Of a stretch of DNA of 64,000 nt, positions 21,637 through 32,601 are shown piece after piece. The DNA comes from Marsupella aquatica. Its lineage: Eukaryota; Marchantiophyta. A model generated the notes under the pieces. It ran no database searches. It was not told where the DNA came from and worked only from the letters and a program-made list of their open reading frames with translations. The stretch is from NCBI GenBank assembly GCA_973895155.1, contig OZ316895.1, forward strand, positions 7,502,001 to 7,566,000. Direction: 5' to 3'. The position numbers were made by a program, and so were the translations under genes. Each line of letters begins with the position of its first letter. The first letter of the stretch is position 1.

Positions 21637-23910
21637 GTGCCGTTTCGGCCAACAACATTGATAGCAGTTGCAAGTGCAGCTTCAGATAGTGATTCTGACA
21701 AGGACTCTGTGACCAGTTCTCCTTGTCATCAGGTGATTGCACTTTTGTTGTGGGATATGGAAGAGATGTACGGGGCTACAAAGGGCCCACGACGATACTC
21801 TGGTGCAGTTGGCACGATTGATCTGGATGACTTCATCCAGGAGTTTGATACGTGGTGCGATATGCAGTCATTGCATAATGCCATGTTGTTTACCCCTTTC
21901 ATGGCATGGAAGGGATTATTTCAGCATTTGGAGGGGCCATCCATGGATGACTACCATGAGTTTCGGAAGGCTCATTTGGTTGAGATTGAGGCATGGAGGC
22001 AGCATTGGTCGCCTAATTATGTGTCCATCACCTATGGCACTAGAGCGGCTGCCCAACCCATTGCTACAGTTATTTCTTCTTCTAGCAGCACTAGCCAGAG
22101 TGGCACACCATCTACAAGTACCACTCCAACAATATCCACCACTACTCCTACCGGTGCGATTGTGACAGGGGTTGGAGTTACGCCAACGCTTAACCCTGTG
22201 GTGGAGTTCTTTGAAGTATTAAAGCAAAACTATCAGGGTGTGAGGACTGATAAGTTGAAGGGTCTCTAGGAGTTTCAGCGCAAGACTAGAGAGAGTCTAC
22301 GTGAGACATACACTCGTATGCGCAGATTGATCACTGTCACCAAGGGAGTGACAATGACTCAGGCAGTCCAATTTTGGTATGCAATTCTGGATAGAGAATT
22401 GCGATGTAGAGTGAGAGATGTCACTCTGCTTAGGGATGCAAATCCCACATTGGCAATTGTTTTTACACTTTCTGAGCGAATTGAGGTCAATATGGTGAAT
22501 GAGAAGGTGGTGACTTCTGGATTTGCCAAGGAAGCACCAAAGGCTGCATCTACATCTACACCACAGCCTACTGCACAGAAGAGCCAAAGGGAGAAGCCTA
22601 CTGCACGAGAGTCTACCAGTCAGAGACCTGTGCCTTCCTATGTTGGACAGCAGTCAGGATGTTAGACCTGTAGTGGGGATCATGTGCAGCGGTATTGCCC
22701 TGATCATAGAGGGTCAGGAGGGGCCTCAACACCTGATCAACGGCAGTGTGATCATTGTGGAGCTCTTGGACACACCAAGGATAGGTGTTTTTCACTCCAT
22801 CCTGAGTTACGGAGAGGAGGACAACGCACACATGATCAGGGAAGAGGAGGTAGAGGTGGTAGTCATGGCCGAGGTATGCCACATGTAGCAAGGCAGGGAG
22901 GTGATACTGCTCCTACTGTGACCACCGATCCTAAGGATGCTAAGATTGCTCAATTGAAGCAACAACTAGCTGCTATGGCTAGTTCTCAAGTCAGATTTGC
23001 TTCTAGTGATGGGGCTTCCACATCTTATGGAGCTGATGGGGACCTTGCCACCATGGGATTCATGTGTGGCACTGCACATATTGATGCATCAGCAGCTTTG
23101 ACACGTGGAGCAGCCAAAGCTTTTGAGCCCCGAGGAGCAGTAGTGGAGCTAGATCCCCTAGGCCCTCACTCTTTGTATATTATACAATCATACCTGTGAG
23201 CCTCCCCTACACAGGTACCCCTTCTTATTAATTTTTCTCCTATAGAGATTATCCTTGTGTTTTATAAAAACCAAAAATTTCCTCTTATTAAAGTCTCTTG
23301 AGTGTATTACAAAAGGGAGTTTTGGGCAATAATAATTATCCTTCATATATTACAATTTCACTCCACACACCCGGTCCATCCCCCATCGCCCTTAATCCTC
23401 CCTTCAAAACTTTTCTGGCTTAGCATAGCTGCCAGTATTAACATTTTAATCTATGAAGGAGACATGGATACTATAAGGATAATACACGTGTACCAATTAT
23501 AATTTGACACGTGTACCAACAATATGATGTCGCGTGTTGCTACCTATTGATTTACCCTTCCGCAAAAGTAAGAAGGATGCCATTTCAAGGGATCTTGCAA
23601 AATTACAAAGTGGTTTTGGTATATATGCGAAGGTTGCGGAATTGTAACCGGATTATAAAAATTACCGCCGAAGGGATAAAAATGACCCTTGAACGGTTCT
23701 CACATCCTCCCCATATTAGAAAGGAGTGGGGGCCCAGGGGCTAGATTCAGAGAGGGGGGATGCACGTCGACAGACAAAGCTTCCTCAGTCTTTTACATTG
23801 TTAGAGACAGTTCAAATTGCCTCTATGAACCCGGTTCAGACAAACCCTAGTGTGGGTAAGTTGGCAGGATCAGGTAGTGATGTAGTAGGGATGACAGGTA
23901 CCTTGCTGGG
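21637..23910 (+). pseudogene. Gypsy gag-like region with zinc knuckles (broken)
   Basis: One frame runs from 21637 to 23155, resumes at 23740 after the inserted miniature element, and continues to about 23905, where a frameshift leads into the protease region. The first part (around residues 45-130) has the Trp/Phe-rich, alpha-helical look of a retrotransposon capsid (ALLLWDMEEMYG, FMAWKGLFQHLEG). A Ser/Thr/Pro-rich linker follows, then a nucleocapsid-like knuckle CDHCGALGHTKDRC (CX2CX4HX4C). A first degenerate knuckle just before it is interrupted by TAG at 22663. Another TAG lies at 22267. The product would package element RNA. Confidence 0.75.
23156..23739. mobile_element. 584-bp miniature TIR element inserted in gag (hAT-like)
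   Basis: The terminal inverted repeats are CCCTAGGCCCTCACTCTTT (left) and CCCTGGGCCCCCACTCCTTT (right, reverse-complemented). Flanks are GCTAGATC (23148-23155) and GCTAGATT (23740-23747), a probable 8-bp target duplication with one mismatch. Removing the element and one flank joins the gag frame exactly (..VVELD + LDSERGD..). The interior is AT-rich and non-coding. An 8-bp duplication fits hAT, but the terminal bases are not the usual hAT start, so the superfamily is uncertain. Confidence 0.8.
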
Positions 23911-24849
23911 GCAGCTACTACCATAGTGCGCACCCCATTATTTTTAGCGACAAACATGCTGAACTTGGGAGTTGGTCCTACATAAGTGTTTAGATTGGCA
24001 GCTACACTCTGTGAGGACACTCCAATCGTTGCTTCCCACGCAGAAGCAACTTGCAGTGTTGAAGCAGTGACGACCATGCCACCTACTGCTACTAGTGAGA
24101 CCTGGCATGCAGCAGCAGTGAGGTTGGTGGATTTACCAGCACGCCCTGCATTTGAGAGGACTAGGTTTAAACCTAGTGTTGTGTCATTGGATAATCGGAG
24201 TGGTATCTTCCGATTAGTTGGGCCTACTGGAGCCATATACCAGCCAAAGAGAGTGTTACTGGATATTGGTGCTCAGCCCTTGATGTTGGGTAAGTCTGCA
24301 GTATGAGGATTGGCATTGCGTCCAGATGATCTGGAGGAGTGTCCCTTTCCTATTCAGACTTCATTGGGGGGACCTACACCCACACAACACATCACCAGAC
24401 GACCACTTGAATTGAGGATTCAAGAGGGTCATGCCAAGGATAGCTCCCACATACAGGCGCAAGCTATTTTGACTAAGGCAAAGTCCTATGATGTGTTGGT
24501 GGGATGTACAGTATTGTACCCCATGGGATTTATTCTTGATTTTTGGGATGAATCAGTGTCATATCGACCTGATTGGCAGTCAGGAGATGCTCGATTGAGT
24601 AGGTTGCCAGTGCGATTTAGTGGACTTGTGAGAGGCCCTAAAACCACACTATTGTCTTTGGCAGCCTTCAGTGGTGCGATCATTGATCCTGATGATTTGA
24701 TGGAGGGTAATGCACATGCAGCAGATGTTCCATCAATGGAGGAGTCACATGAGGAGCAGATGGTGCAAAGGAGCAACCTGGATTGGGATGATCCCAATCC
24801 AACTAGTGTTGTGCCACCAATATGGGGTACTGCACAAGCCTTGCCATAG
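23911..24849 (+). pseudogene. Gypsy aspartic protease and linker (broken)
   Basis: Frame 1 of the plus strand, with TAA at 23983 and TGA at 24304. The protease core is RVLLDIGAQPLMLG near 24250-24295. Retroviral-type proteases have D-T/S-G at this place, and here the middle residue is Ile (codon ATT), which would remove the active-site triad and is one C-to-T step from ACT. The following 180 residues (24310-24849) include VLVGCTVLYPMGFILDFWDE, which fits the C-terminal half of such proteases, and then a linker containing LDWDDPNP encoded by a copy of the palindromic core. Confidence 0.7.
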
Positions 24850-24969
24850 AGGGCAGCACAATTGGTACATGATGCATGGCATCATGCTTTTACACCACAA
24901 TCAGGAGCAGAGCAGTCTCCTACAAGTGGGCCAATGACTCTTTCACCATTGGATACCACTCCTATTGCG

Positions 24970-26097
24970 TGGCAGTATCCACTAGAGGGTATTTGTTTGT
25001 TGGATCTATTTGGTGGGATTAGCACTGGATTGGCTACTATTCTTCAGGCAGGAATTCCTGTACATCGTTACTTGTATGTGGAGATAGATGAGACCACACG
25101 AAGAGTCTCATTGCATCATGCCGCATTGTTAGTGGATCGTTATCCACACTTGTTGCCAGTGGATGCTGTTTGTGGCTATCAGCATGCACTACCTGCTGAT
25201 ATTTCACTGTTGGGGGCGGATCATTTGGATCGCATTGGCCCTATTGATTTGGTGATTGCTGGTTGGCCATGTCAAGGTCAATCTAGAGCTGGAGTTGGAC
25301 ATGGACTTCATGATCCACGCTTTGCACTGTTTTGGGAGATGCTACGGGTATTGCGTCATCTCCAGTTACATCAAACACATTCCCCTGCCTACATTTTGGA
25401 GAATGTGCCACTATTGGGTGATGAGCGTCATCGACTTGTTGCTAGTGTTCATCAGGTCAGATCTTGGATTGGACCTGCTGTGTTATTGGATGCTGCACGT
25501 GTGAGTTCTCGTGCACATCGTCCACGCTTGTGGTGGACTAATTTGTTACCTTGTGAAGTGTTGAAGCGAGCATTTGATAGCATTCCTCGCTCAACATCCT
25601 TGGTGATGGATAATATTTTGGATCCAGGGCATTGTGCACAACATGTGACCCAGTCTGACAGACCTCCATTGGCAGTGGTCAATGTAGTTGGTCACCCGCG
25701 TTGTGAATTACCCACTTTTGTGAGCCATTCTGCTTCATATGCATTTAGAGCAGGTGGGCCTGGACTTGTGTGGGATACAGCTCTACAGTAGTTAGTGGAG
25801 CCTACCATTGATGAAAGAGAGCGTGCTATGGGATTTTTGACAGGCACTACTGCAGTTGCCTCAGTGTCAGAGAGTTCTCGCTGCCAAGTCCTTGGTCAAG
25901 CCATGGATTTGAATTGCTTGACTTGGATTATCAACTTGAGAGTAGCTGAACAGTTGCGGATGCGCTCTGCTGGTGTTACTGATCGTCCATTAGTGAGCTT
26001 GCGGTCCACTGAGATAGTGATGACCACAGCTAGGGGCGAGCAGACAGTCCATGGACCTATGGCAGGATTGGCCAAGGCTGGACAGATAGTTGAGTAG
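24970..26097 (+). pseudogene. Cytosine-C5 DNA methyltransferase domain, DNMT3-like, within gypsy pol
   Basis: Transfers a methyl group from S-adenosylmethionine to carbon 5 of cytosine in DNA. The motifs appear in canonical order: motif I LLDLFGGISTG (about 24998), motif IV AGWPCQGQS with the catalytic Cys codon at 25270-25272, motif VI ILENV (about 25394), motif VIII VSSRAHRPRLWWTNL (about 25500-25545) and, after TAG at 25789, the C-terminal block DERERAMGF ... SSRCQVLGQAMDLNCLTWII. Motif VIII and the C-terminal block resemble animal DNMT3 and plant DRM-like enzymes more than DNMT1, although PCQ is the commoner motif IV form. It sits in frame between protease and reverse transcriptase, so it was part of the polyprotein. 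The TAG between motif VIII and the last motifs makes this copy non-functional unless read through. Confidence 0.92.
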
Positions 26098-27120
26098 GAA
26101 GGGACTGCTCAATCTACTGCTAAATAGCAATCATCGGCTATCTCTTCTACCCTACAAAAAGATATTAGGGATCTGGTGGAGAGTTGGGAGCCACAGATTG
26201 GTCCTAAGTTGATTGGGGAGGAGAGATGTCGCATGCATCGATTCTTGAAGAGTTACTGGAATTGTTTTGCATTCAGCATGAAGGATTTGGGGACATTGAA
26301 GGGCCCTGGTATTCAGATTGAATTGGCTAGTGATGTGCCAATCTTTCGTAGACCATATCGTTATAGTGACATGAAGAGAGCTTTGATTCAAAGCAGAATT
26401 CAGGATTTGTTGGAGGCTGGTTTGGTAGAGATATCATACGAAGAGTATGCATCTGTCACAGTGATGCCAGCCAAGAAGGATGTGCATGGTAATTACACGG
26501 ATAGGCGCATGTGTGGTGATTATCGACCTATTAATCGTCAGACAAAATGTGATCGATATGCCATGCCCACACCTGAGGAGATCTTTGATGCAGTGGGGTA
26601 TGCAAGGATTTTTAGTTCGTTGGACCTCAGGGCGGGGTACCATCAGTTGCCAATTAGGCATTCTGACAGGTCCAAGACAACATTTTGGGGGATTGATTCT
26701 TATGGCAAAGATCGTTTGTATCAGTGGTTGTTCTTACCATTTGGGTTGAAGAATGCACCAGCTGAGTTCCAGAGAGTCATAAATCGAATCCTTGCAGGTT
26801 TGGATTTTGTCAGATGTTATATTGATGATATTTTGGTCTATTCTTCTACTATGGAAGAACATCAGCAGCACTTGCAGATTGTGTTGGAGAGATTGAGAGC
26901 ACATGGGTTGAAGCTCCATCTTGGCAAGTGTAAGTTCTTCCAAGAATAGATTGAGTATTTGGGCCACACTATATACCCAGGGGGATTGGGTGTACAACAG
27001 ACTAAAGTGGAGGCCATTACACAGATTCCTCGTCCTACTGATGTGAGCACAGTTCATGCATTCTTGGGATTGGCGAGCTACTATAGGAGGTATGTTAAAG
27101 GATTTAGCCAGCTTGCTAAT
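26098..27120 (+). pseudogene. Gypsy reverse transcriptase (broken)
   Basis: Copies element RNA into DNA. Ty3/gypsy motifs are seen in order: FRRPYRYS, DYRPINRQT, FSSLDLRAGYHQL, TTFWG, LPFGLKNAPAEFQR and the catalytic YIDDILVYS (about 26818), then the thumb with KCKFF, EYLGH and FLGLASYYRRYVKGF. Stops interrupt the frame at 26125 (linker) and 26947 (TAG between FFQE and IEYLGH). Near 27115 a one-base shift moves the frame into that of RNase H. Confidence 0.92.
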
Positions 27121-27720
27121 TAAACCTTTGACCATACTCACTAAGTTGGATCAGGAATGGATTTGGGGTGATGATCAGGAGCATGCCTTTCAGGAGTTGA
27201 AAGAAAGATTGGTATCATCCCCTATTTTGAGAAGACCCATTTCAGGGAGACCATTTCAGCTACACACTGATTGGAGTGGAGTAGGACTTGGAGCAGTGTT
27301 GACTCAGAAAGATGATGAAGGACATGAGTTTGTTGTGGCATATGCCAGTAGATCAAACAATTCAGCAGAGGCTAAGTATAGCTCTTATGAGGGAGAGTGT
27401 TTGGCAGCTGTGTGGGCCGTGGCACACTTCTGCTATTACTTGTTTGGTAATCCTTTCACTTTGATCACTGATCATTAGCCTCTCAAGTGGTTAATGGAGT
27501 CTGAAAAGCTTACTAGGAAGCCCCGTAGGAAGCTTGCAAGATGGGCATTGTTGTTGCAGGAATATGATTTCCAGGTTGTACATAGACCTGGAAAAGTGAA
27601 CTTGGATGCGGATGGATTGAGCCGCAACCCATGTACCTTTAGCAGGATGAGATTGGAGCCAGATGGCATGATGAGTCAGATAAGGAGATGGTGCCTTTGT
27701 TGGGTTCCAGCATGCAGTGG
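27121..27720 (+). pseudogene. Gypsy RNase H (broken)
   Basis: Degrades the RNA strand after copying. TDWSGVGLGAVL and YASRSNNSAEAKYSSYEGEC are the typical first and second motif blocks, followed by TDH and PLKWLM. Between TDH and PLKWLM the expected Gln codon is TAG (27476), an almost certain CAG-to-TAG change. The frame differs by one from that of the reverse transcriptase and shifts again before the integrase (between about 27640 and 27717). Confidence 0.9.
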
Positions 27721-28415
27721 ATCTATGGATTCTACATGATGAGTCTTCAGATGTGTATGTTGGTGAGGTAACTTTTGGACAACAAGATATTCATAATGAT
27801 GTGAGAGTGTTGGAATATCTGCGCAGTGGTTCTATTGTTGGTAGTGTTGATGCCAAGGAACGTGACAGGGTTCTACAGAGAGCCAAGAGGTTTCGATGGG
27901 AAGGAAACCATCTTTTGAGAGTACTACGTGATGGTAAGGTATTGGTGGTACCAAAACCATCACAACGAGTACATTTGGTGCGACATGCGCACGAGGAGTT
28001 AGGGCACTTTAGTGTCAAGCGCACTTATAGCTTGCTGCAAACACAGTACTGGTGGCGTGGTATGCACACTGATGTTCAGCAATTGATAGCTAAGTGTGTG
28101 GTTTGTGATCGAGTGCGAGCATCATTTAATGCTCCCACTCCCCAATTGCATCCGTTGCCGATCATGGGTTTGGGGTACAGATGGAGTTTGGACTTTGCTG
28201 GGCCATTGCCTCTCACCCAATGACATAACCGTTATGTTTTGGTTATGGTAGAGCACTTCTCCAAGTGGATTGAACTAGTGGCATTGCCAGATAAAGCTAG
28301 TGGAGGAGTGGCTACCACATTTTTGGATCGAGTACTCAGTCACTTTGGAGCACCAGTTGAGGTGTTGATTGATCAGGGCACGGAATTCCGTGGAGATTTT
28401 GAGGGTTTGTGTGAG
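27717..28415 (+). pseudogene. Gypsy integrase, N-terminal part (cut by the CACTA insertion)
   Basis: Shows the zinc-binding HHCC region (HAHEELGHFSVKRTY ... CVVC) and the first two catalytic aspartates, in WSLDFAGPLP and VLIDQGTEF. A TGA at 28221 interrupts the frame just after the first catalytic motif. The reading frame ends artificially where the CACTA element begins at 28416 and resumes at 46463. Confidence 0.92.
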
Positions 28416-28790
28416 CACTAGTAGAAACCGGGGGGTATTTAGACCCCATTAAACGACTATTCAGTACCGTATAGGACTTGGAAACGACTGGGAAGGACTC
28501 CAGTCCTTTATAGGACTATGAATCGTATGTTTTGTTACTATAATCAACTGAGTCCTTTATAGAATTGGTTTATAAGTCGTTTTATAGACTGGATTTTCAG
28601 TCTATTGTAGTCTTTGTGTGGGTAGGTTTGGTGAGTCTTTTTCAGTCTTTTATGGGCTACGATGGTGAGTCGTTGGGAACGACTCAAAAGGTTATGGAGG
28701 GTAGTCTTTAAGTATACTTTGTGGGTTTATAAAACGACTAAAGTAGACACTTTGTGGGGTATATACAAGTCTTTCATGTCAACTGGAAAT
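28416..28790. promoter_or_regulatory. CACTA left subterminal repeat region
   Basis: Dense copies of short related words (AGTCCTTTATAG, AGTCTTT, AGTCGTT, AAACGACT) follow the terminal inverted repeat. In En/Spm elements such subterminal repeats bind the TnpA protein and define the ends for transposition. Identification rests on position and repetition only. Confidence 0.6.
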
Positions 28791-29281
28791 GAGTGATGAA
28801 GACCCCACTATACTACTTGGAATGAACTCACTCTTGTGCACAAATAACACATTCCATTCATGTTTTATTGTGTACTTGGAATGAACTCACTCTATAAGGT
28901 CACCATTCACCATGTTAACATTAGAACCTCACACAAATTTTCAGAAAGCCATCTTCTATACCATGTACACTAATATGAATTCACAGATTCAAACATCATA
29001 GACTACAAAGAAGGTCACAAAGCATTTGTCTATACCATACACACTAATACTGAAATGATACAAAACATATTCAAGTATCATAGACAATCACCATAGAGCC
29101 ATAGTTTGACATCAATCACTTGTTTCATACATACAGAATTCAGAAATATCAATGTCACACACAACGGCTCCTTCATCCTCTTTACCAAATGGAAAAATTG
29201 GTACAGATATTTCTTGGATCTTTCCAAGGCAATGTCAAAATGTAACACAATTCACATGATTCTATCTACACTTGTATTCAG

Positions 29282-32200
29282 TCACTGTAGACTAACACAC
29301 TCTGATGGCCAGAGCACAAGAGATCCTACTGCATCTGCAATTATTTCCTGAGGTGGATCATCGTCTCTATTCGGAAATGGCAAATTACAATTAGATACAA
29401 TCACTGTAGTCAACAACACTACTACATGGTCATCCGGGACCACTTTGCCATGGAATTTAGCATGATCCGGTCGCAAAATGCCTGTACCCACACATACCTG
29501 CGAGTCATCCTCCCATGATAGAAGATTATGGATTGGCTCTGCTGTGGACCTCCACCTTACCCTGGCTGTTTTTCTTGGCTTTCCTAGGTGGCTTATACAT
29601 GACATTATTCATACCTTGGTTGCGAGTCATGACTTTGGCACGAGTGTTTTGAGCTGGTGATCGAGAATTGGCTACACTCTTCTTCAAAGAATCTGCATCC
29701 ATATTTGACACTTCCGATTGTGTAGCAGGATTTCCCTGCGACATCATCTTAGTATCTGCCAACATTGTACTTGCTTCAATTGAAGCATCTACAATCTTAC
29801 TTGCATCCAATGTTGCTCCCAAGTTTCGACGTCGCTTCACCCTGCTCCCACTTGGTTGAGAGTCTGTCAACTCTGCATCAACTACAATTCAGTGCATTGT
29901 CCAACATAAGTGAATCACTCATCACATGTGCGCCATGTACATGTCACCAACCACAAAGTTGTCACTATCTCCTTACCATTATGAACAGCCTTCTTCCCCT
30001 TCTTTGCCATTGCCATATCCTCCATGTCTGCTTCTGCTGATCAATAAACACACCACCAAATTCAGGTTCAATCTATTAACCACTGAATTGTTTCTCAACA
30101 ATGGTAGGAGAGGAATTTAAAGCATCAGCTTACCTGATACCTCCTTGGCTATGGTCACTGAGGCACTGGGCATATCTTTTTCATTGCTCTTTGAATCACC
30201 TGATACATCAATCATGATGTCACTTCAGATCCCAGTTGATCCAACCAGTTCTTACAGAAAAGATTACCTCCAACCGGCTTAAGCTTCACAAAACTCCATG
30301 CACTTTTCAAATGTAATGTACTGGATCATAGCAGGTTACTTGTCTTAGCAACCTTTTTGCCATTATGCTTACTGATTACAGGGTCCTTCTCTGCCTCCAC
30401 TCTTCCTGCATTCAAACCATTCACTCAATTCATGAAAACTTACTTCTAACATTTGAACATAGGACACAATGAACAATGGGCCGGTGTCATTTCCATACCT
30501 GTGTCAGATTTGCCAATTCCCTTTTTTGTTAACAAGGGCACACTTTGTACAATGTTGCCCTCATTGTTCGGTTGGGAACCACCCAATTTTTCAATCACAA
30601 GCTTGAAATTAGATTCCACTGATGCAAGAAGGTTCGCTACAGATGCCTCCACAATATCCAAACGATCAGCCAATTTACTTTCCACTCGAGGGAGTCCACA
30701 CTCTAATGACTTCAACCGTTCACACATCTCTGTGAGAGTTGTAACAGTTCCCTGTCATAACACAGCTTACATATCTCAGATAATTATCCCCAAGAACTGG
30801 TTGCTTACTTCCTACTACAATTCTTTCTGATGCTCAAGGCCAAATAGTCACAGAACATACAAAATTACAACATAATCACTTGTTTGGAAGTCACACTTGT
30901 CACCTCACCCCTTTGTTTCATGAACTCCTCTCTCACTTCTTGTGCTGATGGTTCTTCACCTGTCAATTTCTTCTGCAGTCCACATCAACATACATATGAA
31001 TGAAACCAAGTGTTGATTGTCAATGAAAATGTAATAATGGTAGCAAGATGATAAGTTTGAGGCTTACTATCAGGCATGTCACTGCCTTACCAATTGTTCT
31101 TTCACTAGAGCATAACTTCCTCTCCCAGCCTGTGACAGGTGTTTCACTTTGCCTCGAGCATTTGACATCAGTTCACTCTTGCTCTGCCCAACCTCCGACA
31201 TGAACCCTTTGATTAACCGTGTCCATTGATCCAATGATGGGGGTGGTGGCATTCTCCTGTTAGAACCATTGTCTATCCACATCCTTTTCAACCTATGCCT
31301 CTCTTGTTTCAAAATCCTCATTGCATAATCTGATATGCAATCTTCAACTGGGCCCTTACCATCATTACCAACATAGTCCCACCGTTCAAGAATGTCCTTG
31401 CAGATAGCAGCCCAATCAGCTTTGTTCTGACTCCTAAACTCTATAATGCTCAAATCTAACCAACGCAATACTTCTCCTCTTAGGTCAGAATGCCAACGGT
31501 TCTTACCATCACATGTGGGAGTTATCCAACCATCGGAATTCACTTCTACTTTACCAAATTTGTTACTGTCTCCTGCCTTGGTACTCCCTGAAGCGCTACT
31601 AGGTGTCCCTCCACGGCCTGGTGTCCCCCCACGGCCTGGGGTCCCTCCACCGCCTGATCTCCCCCCACGGCCTGGATTGCATTGTCCAAACCTCCCTGGA
31701 GTCCTTGCACATTTACAAGATCCATTAGGTAAGTATGAATCATAAATCCTGCTGCCAAATATACACTGGACTTTAGAGCAATTCTGCAATGACCAAGTTA
31801 CCTCTCCCTTGGCGCATAGATGGTTCTGGACCACCTGTCCTATTGCTTTGTCTTGATGAATTAGGGCCGTTTCTCCCGCCTGTGAATGATTGCCTCCTAT
31901 CTGAATGTGGATGGCCTTTGTTGTTTTCGTGATTGTCCCAATCAAAGTCTGCATACCAACAGGTACATGCCACACTCATGGACCTGTAAGATAAACTCTT
32001 TGCCCTAGCTACACATCAGATAAGTCCATATTGAGCTAAATCTCTACTACCATCACAAAATCACTAGCACAAGGCACTTACTTGTCCAATCATCCTCCTC
32101 ACCTTTCCATTGCCCTCTGTACCCGTCTCTACCACGCTCTGGGTGTTCATATTCATCCCATCCATCTTCTGCTCCATCATAGTCATCATCATAATTATCA

Positions 32201-32450
32201 GGCGTCCCTTGCCAATAACTCTGGCTCCTTCTAGGGTATGGATTATGTGATTTCTCTCTAGCTGCCCACCTACCTGGGACTTGATGAGGGCCCTGTGCAT
32301 CCTGCACAGGTGCATTTTTCTGTGAGCCCCGTGCATCTGGGTCTCCATCCATATCCAATCTTTCCTCTTCACCCCACTCTCCAAGCCCCATGTCTGTCTC
32401 CATGTCATCACCCTCTTCCCCCATAGCTTCTGCACAGCACCCACAACCAA
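29282..32450 (-). CDS. CACTA TnpA-like protein (several exons, approximate)
   Basis: Minus-strand exons inferred from four coherent frames: 32424-32053 (acidic, Arg/Asp/Gly-rich), 31975-31079, 30727-30446 (predicted coiled coil, VESKLADRLDIVEASVANLL) and 29870-29282 (Lys/Ser-rich). The 31400-31085 part contains a tryptophan-bearing block (RRMPPPPSLDQW) followed by ANARGKVK-type and GRGSYALVKEQL sequence (SNARGKVKHLSQAGRGSYA), resembling the plant Ptta/En/Spm transposase family (PF03004). TnpA-type proteins bind the subterminal repeats and assist Tnp2. Exon limits are not resolved. A Gly-rich run (GGGGTPGRGGTPGRGG) near 31600-31690 is low complexity. Confidence 0.6.
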
Positions 32451-32601
32451 ACAGAGAGAATTAGCACACTAAATTCAAAGTATCAATCAATTTCATGCAT
32501 ATCCAACTATCCTAAACATCATTCCAAGCAGCAATTCCCGTTTTGTGACTCTGTGCAGGTAGTCATCCTCAACTTCATACTTGCCAATTGCCAGCTGTTG
32601 C

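Noticed and set aside
23847-24236. 129-codon minus-strand frame
   Set aside because: Shadow of the protease-region frame on the plus strand, which carries recognisable motifs.
31446-31745. Plus-strand Pro-rich frame
   Set aside because: Complement of a Gly-rich low-complexity run in the TnpA-like region.
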